Below, piece after piece: positions 7,955 through 14,868 of a DNA stretch of 18,751 nt. The stretch comes from CAZXFA01 sp964640085 (GTDB lineage Bacteria; Actinomycetota; UBA4738; HRBIN12). Position 1 is the stretch's first letter; the number at the start of each line of letters is the position of its first letter. Position numbers and translations under genes: made by a program. The stretch is taken from the NCBI GenBank assembly GCA_964640085.1, contig CAZXFA010000039.1:1-18751 (forward strand), in the 5' to 3' direction. The notes beneath the pieces were generated by a model, which had not been told where the DNA came from, searched no databases, and saw only the letters and a list, made by a program, of their open reading frames with translations.

Positions 7955-9475
7955 CTACTCCGCGCGGCCTTCGCGCCGCTTCAGGTCCTCGAGGATCGCC
8001 TCGAGCGAGATCTCCTCCTCGCCCTCCCCCGCAGGGGCCTCGTCGGAAGCCACCTCGGGCTCCGCATCGGCGGTGGCGGGCGTGGTCGGCTCGGTCCCGG
8101 GCGCCGGTGAGTCGCCTCTCTGCGCCTCCTCCCCGGCCTGCGCGGAGGTGTCCTCTGTGGAAGCCGACTCGGCGCGTGTGGAAGCCGACTCGGCGCCACC
8201 GTCGCTGCTCACCCCCACCGGAGTGGCCTCGGAGGGTGCTTCCCCCGTCTGCGCCGTGGAGGCTGGAACGGAGGACACCTCCGGCGCCGCCGTGGCCGGA
8301 GCAGAGGTCGCCCCCGGCTCAGCCGGGGGAGCCTCCTCCTCGATCTCGGTCTCCTTGGGCGTCGGAAGGGCGCCGCCGACCTGCCGCATCGAGAGGCTGA
8401 TGCGGCGCCGGTTGACCTCGACCTCGATGACCTTGACCCGTACCTGATCCCCCACGGACAGGACGGACTCGGGCGTGTCCACGTGCTGATCGGAAATCTC
8501 CGAGATGTGGACCAGCCCCTCGATCCCCGGGGCGACGCGCACGAACGCCCCGAACGGCACGAGTTTGGTCACCTGACCGTCGATGATCTCACCGGCCGAG
8601 TAGCGGCGCTCGAACTCCTTCCAGGGGTCCTCCTGGGTCGCCTTCAGGCTGAGGGAGACTCGCTCGCGTTCGAGTTCCACGTCGAGCACCTCGACCTCCA
8701 CCTCCTGGCCCACCTGGACGACCTCGCTCGGGTGGTCGACGTGCTTCCACGAGAGCTCGGAGACGTGCACGAGACCGTCCACGCCGCCCAGATCCACGAA
8801 GGCCCCGAAGTTCACGATCGAGGAGACGGTCCCCTTGCGCCGTTCCCCCTTCCGGAGCGACTCGAGGAACTTCTTGCGGCCCTCGCTCTGCGACTCCTCG
8901 AGGAACGCGCGACGGGACAGGACGACGTTGTTCCGGTTGCGGTCGAGCTCGATGATCTTCGCCTCGAGCTCCTGGCCCACGAACGGGTGCAGGTCGCGCA
9001 CCCGGCGCAGGTCGACAAGCGAGGCGGGCAGGAACCCCCGGAGGCCGATGTCGAGGATCAGTCCGCCCTTGACGACCTCGATCACCGGGCCCTTGATCGT
9101 GCTCCCGGACTGCATGACCTCCTCGATCCGCCCCCAGGCGCGCTCGTACTGCGCCCGCTTCTTGGACAGGATCAGTCGGCCCTCCTTGTCCTCTTTCTGG
9201 AGCACGAGTGCCTCGACGTGGTCCCCGACCTTCACGACCTCGTTGGGGTCGACGTCGTGGCGGATCGAGAGCTCCTTGGCGGGGATCACGCCCTCCGACT
9301 TGTAGCCGATGTCCAGCAGGACCTCGTCCCGGTCGATCTTCACGATCTCGCCGTCGACGATGTCGCCTTCCTTGAAGTCGCGGAGGGAGGCCTCGATCGC
9401 CTCCCGCAGCTCCTCCGGTGTCAGGTCGCGCCCGGGCGCGGCCTTCGTCTCGCTCGTCGTGTCTATGGGAACCAT
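7955..9475 (-). CDS. rpsA: 30S ribosomal protein S1
   Basis: S1 helps the 30S subunit bind and unfold mRNA. The 506-residue product has four S1 (OB-fold) domains at about residues 36-105, 125-188, 210-277 and 293-363, the actinobacterial four-domain architecture rather than the six of E. coli. Key blocks include LLDIGYKSEGVIPAKEL, GFLPASLVDLRRV, VNFGAFVDLGGVDGLVHVSE and VPFGAFVRVAPGIEGLVHIS. Residues about 370-506 form a low-complexity Ala/Glu/Pro/Ser/Thr tail with a short internal repeat (ESAST twice) and end DLKRREGRAE. The ATG at 9475 is directly abutted by AAGGAG, zero spacing, which is poor as a ribosome binding site. The frame stays open upstream across polA, but that is shadow. Confidence 0.96.
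   Translation of the reverse strand: MVPIDTTSETKAAPGRDLTPEELREAIEASLRDFKEGDIVDGEIVKIDRDEVLLDIGYKSEGVIPAKELSIRHDVDPNEVVKVGDHVEALVLQKEDKEGRLILSKKRAQYERAWGRIEEVMQSGSTIKGPVIEVVKGGLILDIGLRGFLPASLVDLRRVRDLHPFVGQELEAKIIELDRNRNNVVLSRRAFLEESQSEGRKKFLESLRKGERRKGTVSSIVNFGAFVDLGGVDGLVHVSELSWKHVDHPSEVVQVGQEVEVEVLDVELERERVSLSLKATQEDPWKEFERRYSAGEIIDGQVTKLVPFGAFVRVAPGIEGLVHISEISDQHVDTPESVLSVGDQVRVKVIEVEVNRRRISLSMRQVGGALPTPKETEIEEEAPPAEPGATSAPATAAPEVSSVPASTAQTGEAPSEATPVGVSSDGGAESASTRAESASTEDTSAQAGEEAQRGDSPAPGTEPTTPATADAEPEVASDEAPAGEGEEEISLEAILEDLKRREGRAE
8156..8196. repeat. Two-copy 21-bp tandem repeat in the S1 tail
   Basis: A 19-base identical unit (TGTGGAAGCCGACTCGGCG) occurs at 8156-8174 and 8177-8195, period 21, in frame, encoding the duplicated AESAST segment of the disordered S1 tail. 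It looks like a recent slip-strand duplication. Confidence 0.85.
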
Positions 9476-9549
9476 CTCCTTCCGCCGCGAACGGCGCTGT
9501 CCCGGGCTCGGAGGATCCGCCGAGGGCCGGAGCGCCGCGCGGCTCAGGG
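9476..9549 (-). promoter_or_regulatory. rpsA 5' leader, structured
   Basis: The predicted rpsA leader of roughly 68 bases between the start site near 9543 and the ATG at 9475. It is very GC-rich and can form a hairpin with CTCGG/CCGAG arms around CGGATCCT, plus the self-complementary GCCGCGCGGC. Together with the zero-spaced AAGGAG this suggests structural control of S1 translation, as S1 autoregulates its own mRNA in E. coli. This is inference. Confidence 0.35.
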
Positions 9550-9579
9550 ATGGTAGTTGTCCTGCGGAAACGCCGTCAA
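9550..9579 (-). promoter_or_regulatory. Promoter of rpsA
   Basis: On the minus strand TTGACG (9579-9574) and TACCAT (9555-9550) are separated by 18 bases, a good match to a housekeeping-sigma promoter. It lies in the non-coding space between polA and rpsA, so S1 and downstream genes can be transcribed independently of polA. Confidence 0.65.
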
Positions 9580-9639
9580 CGCACGGGCGCCGGAGCTCAC
9601 GGCCGAGCGCGCGGGCGAACGCGTCCCCGCCGGGACCGG

Positions 9640-12264
9640 CTAGTGGCCGGCGGGCGCTGCCTCGGCCCAGTTTGGTCCCAAGCCGACGTCGGCTCGCAGC
9701 GGCACGGATAGCTCGCAGGCGGACTCCATCTCGCGCCGCACGAGATCGGCCGCCGCCTCCGCCTGTCCCGCGGTGACCTCGAACACGAGCTCGTCGTGCA
9801 CGGTGAGGAGCATCCGGCAGTCCAGCTCCGAGGCTCTCAGCGCGCCGTCGACGCGCAGCATGCCGAGCTTGAACACGTCGGCAGCGCTCCCTTGGATGGG
9901 GGCGTTGAGCGCCATCCGCCGGCCCATGTCGCGGACGCGGGGGTTGGCCGCCTGGAGCTCGGGGATGTAGCGGCGGCGACCCAGGAGCGTCTCCGTGAAC
10001 CCGTCGGCGGCGGCCCGGGCCACCTGACCGTCGAGGTACTCGCGGATCTGAGGGAAGCTCGCGAAGTACGCGTCGATGAACTCCTGGGCCTCCTCGGGCG
10101 TGATCTCCAGCCTGCTGGCCAGGCCCCACGCGTTCATCCCGTAGGCGAGGCCGTAGTTGATGGCCTTGGCGCGGCTGCGGGTCGCCGGGTCGATCTGATC
10201 CTCGGGGAGACCGAACACCCGCGCCGACGTCGCCGTGTGGATGTCGGCGCCGGAGGCGAACGCCGCACCGAGTCCCTCGTCCCCGGTCAGGTGCGCGAGG
10301 ATCCGGAGCTCGATCTGCGAGTAGTCCGCCACCAGCAGGAGCTGGTCCGCAGCACCGGGAACGAACGCCCGGCGGATCTGCCGACCGAGCTCCCCCCGGA
10401 CCGGGATGTTCTGGAGGTTCGGGTTGGCGGAGGAGAGTCGGCCGGTGGCCGCGCCCGTCTGGTTGAAGGTGGTGTGCACGCGACCGTCCCTCGGATCGAC
10501 CTGCCGCGGGAGCGCTTCGAGGTACGTGGAGTTCAGCTTGTCCAGCTCGCGCCACGACAGGAGCGCGTCCACGATCGGGTGTGCGTGCCGGAGCTTCTCC
10601 AGCACGCTCGCGTCCGTCGAGAGCTGGCCCTTGGGCGTGCGCTTCCCCGGCGAGAGCTTGAGCTTCTCGTACAGGATGTGGCGGAGCTGGGGGGGAGAGT
10701 TCAGGTTGAACTCCTCGCCCGCGTGCCGGTAGATCTGGTCGCGAAGATCGGCCATCCGGTCCCGCACGCTCTCGGCCATCTCGTCCAGGTACGGAACGTC
10801 GAGCGCGATGCCGGCGGCCTGCATCCTGGCCAACACCGACGAGAGCGGAAGCTCGACCTCCTCGAGCAGGCGCACCAGACCCGCCTGCTCCAGTCGCTCG
10901 GCGAGGGCTGGTGTGAGGAGCGCCACGGCCGCGGCCTCCGCGGCGCAGACCCGCCACGTCTCCCCGAACAGCTGTCCCTCCTCGACCTCCGAGAGACGGC
11001 CGAGGACGTCGGTGCCGAGATAGACCTCGCACAGCGCCCCGAGGTCATACGTCGGCGCCGCCGGGTCGGCGAGGTACGCTCCGAGCATCGTGTCGAACCC
11101 CACGCCCCCCAGCTCTCCGCCCTCGGCGAGCACCGCGGTCTCGGTGTCCTTGGCGTCGTGCGTCCACTTCGGCACCGAAGCGGCCAGCGCCTCGCCCACC
11201 GGCGCGAGACCCTCCAGCGACGCGTAGACCGCCTGTCCACCACCCACCGACGCCGCGGCGCCGCGCACGCGATCGTCTTCGACGTGCAGCCGGATTGCCT
11301 TCGGCACGTCCGACCCGAGCACCCCCGCGAGCTCGGTGCTCGACCCCTCGCGCAGGTCGAACTGCGCCACCTCGACCGTCGGCTCGGCCGAGCGTCCGAT
11401 CTCCTCCAGGCGCTCGAACAGCGTCTTGAACTCGAGCGAGGTGAACAGCCGTCGCACCGCATCTCGGTCACGCTCGCCCATCACGCAGTCGTCGGGTCCC
11501 ACCTCGAGGTCCAGGCCGGTGTGCAGTCGGGCCAGGTCCTTGTTCAGCGCGAGCTGGTCGCCGGCGGCCTCGATCGAGGCGTGGAGCTTGCCCTTCAGCT
11601 CCCCCGTGCGACCCAGGAGCTCCTCGATCGTGCCGAAGTCCTGGACCAGCCGCGTCGCGGTCTTCTCCCCCACGCCGGGGACGCCTGGGATGTTGTCCGA
11701 CGGATCGCCCTTCAGCGCTACGTAGTCCAGGTAGCGCTCCGGGGGCAACCCGAACCGCTCCGTGACCGCCTCCACGTCGTACCGCCTGATGTCCGAGATC
11801 CCTTTCACGTTGAACATCACCGAGATCCCGGGACGGACCAGCTGGAAGAAGTCCCGGTCTGCCGTCACGATCACGGCCTCGATGCCCCGCTCGACGGCGC
11901 GAATCGCGAGGGTCGCGATCACGTCGTCCGCTTCGTGCCCCTCGACCCCGAGCACCGGGATCCGGAGGGTATCGAGCACCTCGACGATCAGCCCCAGTTG
12001 GTCGCGGAACTCGTCCGGCGTCTCCGGACGCCCCGCCTTGTACTCGGCGTACTTCTCCAGACGTACCGTCGGGGCCCCCACGTCGAAGGCCACCGCGATC
12101 AGGTCGGGGTGCTCCTCCGACAGCAGCTTGATCAACATCGACGTGAACCCGTAGACGGCGTTGGTGATCTGGCCGGTGCTGGTCGCGAGGCTCGTGGGGA
12201 GCGCGAAGAACGCCCGGTACGAGAGGCTGTGCCCGTCGAGGAGGAACAAGCGCCGGGGGGTCAC
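9640..12264 (-). CDS. polA: DNA polymerase I
   Basis: 874 residues. The N-terminal 5'-nuclease domain (about 1-290) has LFLLDGHSLSYRAFFALP, GHEADDVIATLA, VIVTADRDFFQLV and the helix-hairpin-helix block GDPSDNIPGVPGVGEKTA. The polymerase domain has motif A DYSQIELRILAHLTGDE (from residue 647), O-helix RSRAKAINYGLAYGM (Lys700, Tyr704, Tyr708), and motif C LTVHDELVFEV (near 823). The middle 3'-5' exonuclease-like domain has lost its acidic residues: no DTE motif I, and motif III reads AAEAAAVALL. So it should polymerise and remove RNA primers without proofreading. Start GTG at 12264 gives VTPRRLFLLDG, with AGGA 9 bases upstream. A longer in-frame start would read into the divergent intergenic region. 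Confidence 0.97.
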   Translation of the reverse strand: MTPRRLFLLDGHSLSYRAFFALPTSLATSTGQITNAVYGFTSMLIKLLSEEHPDLIAVAFDVGAPTVRLEKYAEYKAGRPETPDEFRDQLGLIVEVLDTLRIPVLGVEGHEADDVIATLAIRAVERGIEAVIVTADRDFFQLVRPGISVMFNVKGISDIRRYDVEAVTERFGLPPERYLDYVALKGDPSDNIPGVPGVGEKTATRLVQDFGTIEELLGRTGELKGKLHASIEAAGDQLALNKDLARLHTGLDLEVGPDDCVMGERDRDAVRRLFTSLEFKTLFERLEEIGRSAEPTVEVAQFDLREGSSTELAGVLGSDVPKAIRLHVEDDRVRGAAASVGGGQAVYASLEGLAPVGEALAASVPKWTHDAKDTETAVLAEGGELGGVGFDTMLGAYLADPAAPTYDLGALCEVYLGTDVLGRLSEVEEGQLFGETWRVCAAEAAAVALLTPALAERLEQAGLVRLLEEVELPLSSVLARMQAAGIALDVPYLDEMAESVRDRMADLRDQIYRHAGEEFNLNSPPQLRHILYEKLKLSPGKRTPKGQLSTDASVLEKLRHAHPIVDALLSWRELDKLNSTYLEALPRQVDPRDGRVHTTFNQTGAATGRLSSANPNLQNIPVRGELGRQIRRAFVPGAADQLLLVADYSQIELRILAHLTGDEGLGAAFASGADIHTATSARVFGLPEDQIDPATRSRAKAINYGLAYGMNAWGLASRLEITPEEAQEFIDAYFASFPQIREYLDGQVARAAADGFTETLLGRRRYIPELQAANPRVRDMGRRMALNAPIQGSAADVFKLGMLRVDGALRASELDCRMLLTVHDELVFEVTAGQAEAAADLVRREMESACELSVPLRADVGLGPNWAEAAPAGH

Positions 12265-12331
12265 GTCGGCTGATCCTAGCGCGATCGCCGGACGCCCCCG
12301 CCGACGTCCGGCCGAGCGGGGACCGATATCA

Positions 12332-12410
12332 TTCGGGTCCGAACGAGCTTGACGCGAATCCGACCCCGCAACTAGGATTCCGCGCGTTCCGACGGTCCCT
12401 CGGACCCGAA
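12332..12410. repeat. Inverted 11-bp pair flanking the iron permease promoter
   Basis: TTCGGGTCCGA at 12332-12342 is the exact reverse complement of TCGGACCCGAA at 12400-12410. Each is itself nearly palindromic (TTCGG, two bases, CCGAA; TCGG, two bases, CCGA). One copy lies just upstream of the -35, the other just past the predicted start of transcription, an arrangement expected of paired operators. It is unlike the DtxR/IdeR iron box I would expect. Regulatory use is inference. Confidence 0.4.
12349..12378 (+). promoter_or_regulatory. Promoter of the FTR1-type iron permease
   Basis: TTGACG (12349-12354), 18-base spacer, TAGGAT (12373-12378). Transcription would begin near 12385, giving a leader of about 55 bases before the GTG at 12440, with GGGAGGT as ribosome binding site. 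Confidence 0.6.
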
Positions 12411-12439
12411 CCGATCGACGCTCGGGAGGTGGTGGCGGG

Positions 12440-13294
12440 GTGGGTGCCGCGTTCGTGATCGCGCTCCGGGAGGGCATCGAGGCGGCCCTGATCGTCTCGA
12501 TCATCCTCGCCTACCTCCGCCAGCTCGGCCGCTCGGATCGGGCGCGGATCGTCTGGTGGGGCACCGGCGTCGCGATCGCCACCTCCGCGCTCATCGGTAC
12601 CGTGATCTTCCTGATCGGCGCCGAGTTCGAAGGAACCGCCGAGCAGCTCTTCGAGGGCCTGGTCACGCTCACCGCCGTCGGCGTGCTCACGTGGATGATC
12701 TTCTGGATGCGTCGGCAGGGCACCCGGATCCGGTCTGAGCTCCAGGAGAAGGTGGACAGCGCGCTGGTCACCGGCGGCCTGGCGCTGGCGGCGCTCGCCT
12801 TCGTCGCCGTGCTCCGCGAGGGCGTGGAGACCGCGCTGTTCCTGTTCGCTGCGGCCAAGGGTACGGCCGTGGAGGCCGGTGGTGTCGGCTCGCAGCTCGT
12901 CGGCGCGGTGCTGGGCCTCGGCCTGGCCGTCGCGCTCGGGATCCTGCTCTACCGAGGTGGGATCCGGCTGAACCTGCGGACCTTCTTCCGCGTGACCGGC
13001 GCGATCCTCATCGTGGTCGCGGCGGGACTGTTCGCCTACGCGATCCACGAGCTCCAGGAGGCTGGGTGGTTCCCGCTGCTGGAGGCGACGGCGTTCGATC
13101 TCTCCGCGACGCTGCCCGACGACGCCGGCTTCGGGGCGATCCTGCGCGGGCTAGTCGGGTACAACGCGGACCCCAAGGTCCTCGAGACGCTCGCGTGGGT
13201 CGCGTACCTGTCGGTGGTCGGGACGCTGTTCCTCCGTCCGGCGACCGTGCTCGCGGCTCGTCGCGGAACCATCGCCGAGACATCCGACCGCTGA
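12440..13294 (+). CDS. FTR1 family iron permease (EfeU-like)
   Basis: A 284-residue membrane protein for high-affinity iron import. It carries both iron-translocation REXXE motifs of the FTR1/EfeU family: ALREGIEAAL in the first membrane segment and VLREGVETALFLFAAA in the fourth. About seven hydrophobic segments are visible, the last being VAYLSVVGTLFL, with a charged tail. The GTG at 12440 follows GGGAGGT. It is a single-gene transcription unit with its own promoter and terminator. The usual partners EfeO and EfeB are not in the window; the only candidate electron or metal partner is the small cupredoxin at 13740-14105 on the opposite strand, and that link is speculative. Confidence 0.93.
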   Translation: MGAAFVIALREGIEAALIVSIILAYLRQLGRSDRARIVWWGTGVAIATSALIGTVIFLIGAEFEGTAEQLFEGLVTLTAVGVLTWMIFWMRRQGTRIRSELQEKVDSALVTGGLALAALAFVAVLREGVETALFLFAAAKGTAVEAGGVGSQLVGAVLGLGLAVALGILLYRGGIRLNLRTFFRVTGAILIVVAAGLFAYAIHELQEAGWFPLLEATAFDLSATLPDDAGFGAILRGLVGYNADPKVLETLAWVAYLSVVGTLFLRPATVLAARRGTIAETSDR

Positions 13295-13418
13295 CGCGAC
13301 GCCGATCGTCCGACGTTCCGCAACGTCGTCGTTTGTCACTCTTTCTCTCCGACGTGCACGGCGCGCGCTACCTGCGATGTCGCTCCGAAGTGGTTGGCCC
13401 GCAAGACGTCCGACGCCG
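13295..13418. other. Gap upstream of the structured RNA
   Basis: Apart from the terminator at 13311-13344 I see no gene or clear signal here. Reading frames that cross it have no ribosome binding site or recognisable product. Confidence 0.6.
13311..13344 (+). terminator. Intrinsic terminator after the iron permease
   Basis: A perfect 7-bp stem, CGACGTT (13311-13317) and AACGTCG (13322-13328), with loop CCGC, followed by the T-rich TCGTTTGTCACTCTTT. It begins 17 bases after the stop codon. Confidence 0.65.
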
Positions 13419-13447
13419 TTGACACGTCGATACCGCCTGGGTACTGT
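13419..13447 (+). promoter_or_regulatory. Strong promoter driving the candidate ncRNA
   Basis: TTGACA (13419-13424), exactly 17 bases, TACTGT (13442-13447). This is the best promoter match in the window. Transcription is expected near 13453-13455, which coincides with the first paired base of the RNA structure below. No open reading frame with a ribosome binding site follows. Confidence 0.7.
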
Positions 13448-13452
13448 TCGCT

Positions 13453-13675
13453 CCGGTCCCGAGCGGCCGCAGGGACCGGGAGGCCGGAAGTCGCCTCCGG
13501 GACGGGTGGAACGACCGAGGGCGCGAGCCCGGGGTCGGATCACCGGACCGGGTGGATACCGGTCAACCGGGAGTCCGGGTCGCTCGGGGCCACCTTTTGG
13601 CGGGTCGAGGAGCCCGGTGGGCAACGCTCGCGTATGGGGAAGGCGTGAGCGGCTCCCGAGCTTCCTCGACCCGCC
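13453..13675 (+). ncRNA. Candidate structured non-coding RNA, family unrecognised
   Basis: Seen directly: GGTCCCGAGCGG (13455-13466) pairs with TCGCTCGGGGCC (13580-13591), 12 bp including two G-T pairs, closing a junction of three hairpins. These are GGAGGC/GCCTCC (13479-13484 / 13493-13498), CGACC/GGTCG (13512-13516 / 13533-13537) capped by GGGC-GCGA-GCCC with a GNRA tetraloop, and CCGGAC/GTCCGG (13543-13548 / 13573-13578) with an inner CCGG-TCAA-CCGG. A second domain has a perfect 13-bp stem (13599-13611 / 13663-13675) holding an 8-bp hairpin (13625-13632 / 13644-13651). The 5' end can instead form CCGGTCCC/GGGACCGG (13453-13460 / 13472-13479). It lacks signatures of RNase P RNA, tmRNA, SRP RNA, tRNA, or the riboswitches I know. 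The 3' end is uncertain. High GC makes some pairing expected by chance, but not this much in nested order. Confidence 0.5.
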
Positions 13676-13714
13676 GATCTGTCTCCATCCCCGGATCGCC
13701 GATCTGTGATCTGT
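13672..13714. repeat. Short direct repeats between the RNA and cupredoxin genes
   Basis: CGCCGATCTGT occurs at 13672-13682 and 13697-13707, and GATCTGT a third time at 13708-13714. Nearby CCCCGG (13689-13694) and CCGGGG (13718-13723) could pair across a 23-base loop as a weak terminator for the convergent transcripts. A run of eight G follows at 13720-13727. Confidence 0.5.
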
Positions 13715-13739
13715 GAACCGGGGGGGGTCCGACGACGCA

Positions 13740-14105
13740 TCACCCGCCGGCGATCACGAGCTCGCCGTTCATCCCCCGGTCCTGATGGATCACGCAGACC
13801 AGTCGGTAGCGACCCGGCCCCTCGAACCTCGACGCCACATCCTCGATCACCAGCTCCTGTCCGGGCGCGACTTCGGCCGAGAAGCCGATCGCTGGGATCG
13901 TAACGTTGTGCAGGTTGCGCCCGGCGTTCCTGACCACGAGGTCGCGACCGGGAACGATCGGGAAGCTGGGGTGGGCATCGTGGAAGTGGTAGTCGATCGC
14001 CGTGATCACGTAGGGCGGCTCGGTCGTTCCGCGGGCCAGCGCGAAGAGCACCACCGACCCTAACGCGACGAGCAGCACACCGAGCCGGACAGCGACCGGC
14101 CTCAC
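13740..14105 (-). CDS. Small membrane-anchored cupredoxin
   Basis: A 121-residue protein with an N-terminal hydrophobic segment (RLGVLLVALGSVVLFALA, residues about 7-24) that is either an uncleaved anchor or an export signal, followed by a plastocyanin-like beta domain. The four type-1 copper ligands are in place: His in AGRNLHNVTI, and Cys, His and Met in YRLVCVIHQDRGMNGELVI (C-x2-H-x4-M). It should carry electrons or bind copper outside the membrane. GTG at 14105 starts 4 bases after the stop of the amino-acid importer ATPase, so it is the last gene of that operon, an odd partner. It resembles the cupredoxin domains seen with iron and copper uptake proteins; the FTR1 permease is 450 bases away on the other strand. 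Confidence 0.82.
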   Translation of the reverse strand: MRPVAVRLGVLLVALGSVVLFALARGTTEPPYVITAIDYHFHDAHPSFPIVPGRDLVVRNAGRNLHNVTIPAIGFSAEVAPGQELVIEDVASRFEGPGRYRLVCVIHQDRGMNGELVIAGG

Positions 14106-14109
14106 GCCT

Positions 14110-14868
14110 TCACAGGACCTTGCTGAAGAACTGCTGCAACCGTTCGGTCTGTGGGCTGGCGAACATCTCCTTGGGACGCCCGCGCTCCCCGATCACCCCG
14201 CCGTCGACGAAGACCATCCAGGTTCCCACCTCGCGGGCGAACCCCATCTCGTGGGTGACCACCATCATCGTCATGCCCTCCTCCGCGAGCTGTCGCATGA
14301 CCGCCAGGACCTCCCCAACGAGCTCGGGGTCCAAGGCCGAGGTCACCTCGTCGAACAGCATCAGCCGGGGCTCCATCGCGAGCGCCCTGGCGATCGCCAC
14401 CCGCTGCTGCTGCCCGCCGGAGAGCTGGCTCGGGAACGCATCGGCCTTCTGCTCCAGCCCGACCCGCTGGAGCTGCTCCATCGCCCGTTCGCCGGCCTCC
14501 TTGGATCCGAGTCGCAGCACCTTCTCCAGCGCGATGGTCACGTTCCGCACGGCCGTCATGTGCGGGAACAGGTTGAACTGCTGGAACACCATCCCCATCC
14601 GGGTTCGGACGTGGTTCAGGTTGGTCCGGATGTCGGTGATGTCCTGGCCCTCGAACCACACGCTCCCCAGCGTGGGCCGCTCGAGCAGGTTCGTGCAGCG
14701 CAGCAGGGTCGACTTACCGCCGCCGGAAGGACCGATGATCACCTGGACCTCCCCGGTTTCCAGCTCGAGGTCGATCCCCCGCAGGACGTGGTTGTCCGCG
14801 AACCACTTGTGGATGCCCTCCATCCGGATCACCGGCTCGTCCGGCGCGACGGTCGGCTGGCCGCCCAT
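14110..14868 (-). CDS. Polar amino acid ABC transporter ATPase (GlnQ type), importer 2
   Basis: A 252-residue ATPase with Walker A GPSGGGKST, Q-loop VFQQFNLFPHMTAV, signature LSGGQQQR, Walker B LMLFDEVTSALD and H-loop VVTHEMGFARE. It is a paralogue of the ATPase at 879-1637 but clearly diverged. The ATG at 14868 shares one base with the permease stop (TGATG); no ribosome binding site is evident, so coupling is likely. An internal ATG 15 codons later (MEGIHKWF) is a less likely start. Substrate not determinable; GlnQ/ArtP-like by wording. Confidence 0.94.
   Translation of the reverse strand: MGGQPTVAPDEPVIRMEGIHKWFADNHVLRGIDLELETGEVQVIIGPSGGGKSTLLRCTNLLERPTLGSVWFEGQDITDIRTNLNHVRTRMGMVFQQFNLFPHMTAVRNVTIALEKVLRLGSKEAGERAMEQLQRVGLEQKADAFPSQLSGGQQQRVAIARALAMEPRLMLFDEVTSALDPELVGEVLAVMRQLAEEGMTMMVVTHEMGFAREVGTWMVFVDGGVIGERGRPKEMFASPQTERLQQFFSKVL

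Larger units (their letters stand above)
12265..12439. other. Divergent polA / iron permease intergenic region
   Basis: This 175-base region serves both flanking genes. On the polA side it has a 7-bp inverted repeat, CCGGACG / CGTCCGG at 12288-12294 and 12305-12311, that could fold in the polA leader; I find no convincing polA promoter. On the permease side lie the promoter and 11-bp inverted pair given separately. Confidence 0.6.

Noticed and set aside
9623..9636. Terminator of polA (GTCCC/GGGAC inverted repeat)
   Set aside because: Five base pairs without a T-run are within what GC-rich sequence gives by chance.
9476..11032. Upstream extension of ribosomal protein S1 by over 500 residues
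   Set aside because: The frame stays open, but it runs antiparallel-free through polA in another frame; codon pattern and the S1 family start (MVPIDTT...) place the gene start at 9475.
13599..13675. tRNA, tmRNA, SRP RNA or RNase P RNA
   Set aside because: The 13-bp stem hairpin has no anticodon or T-arm pattern, no GGUUCRA motif, no SRP GGAAGCAGCC-type loop, and no RNase P GAGGAAAGUCC block.
13394..13709. Open reading frames of 84-110 codons across the structured region, both strands
   Set aside because: They lack ribosome binding sites and recognisable domains, several overlap in different frames, and the dense inverted repeats explain the sequence better. Long open frames are expected by chance at this GC content.
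13672..13714. CRISPR-like array from repeated GATCTGT
   Set aside because: The units are only 7-11 bases, three copies, with no spacer regularity and no cas genes.
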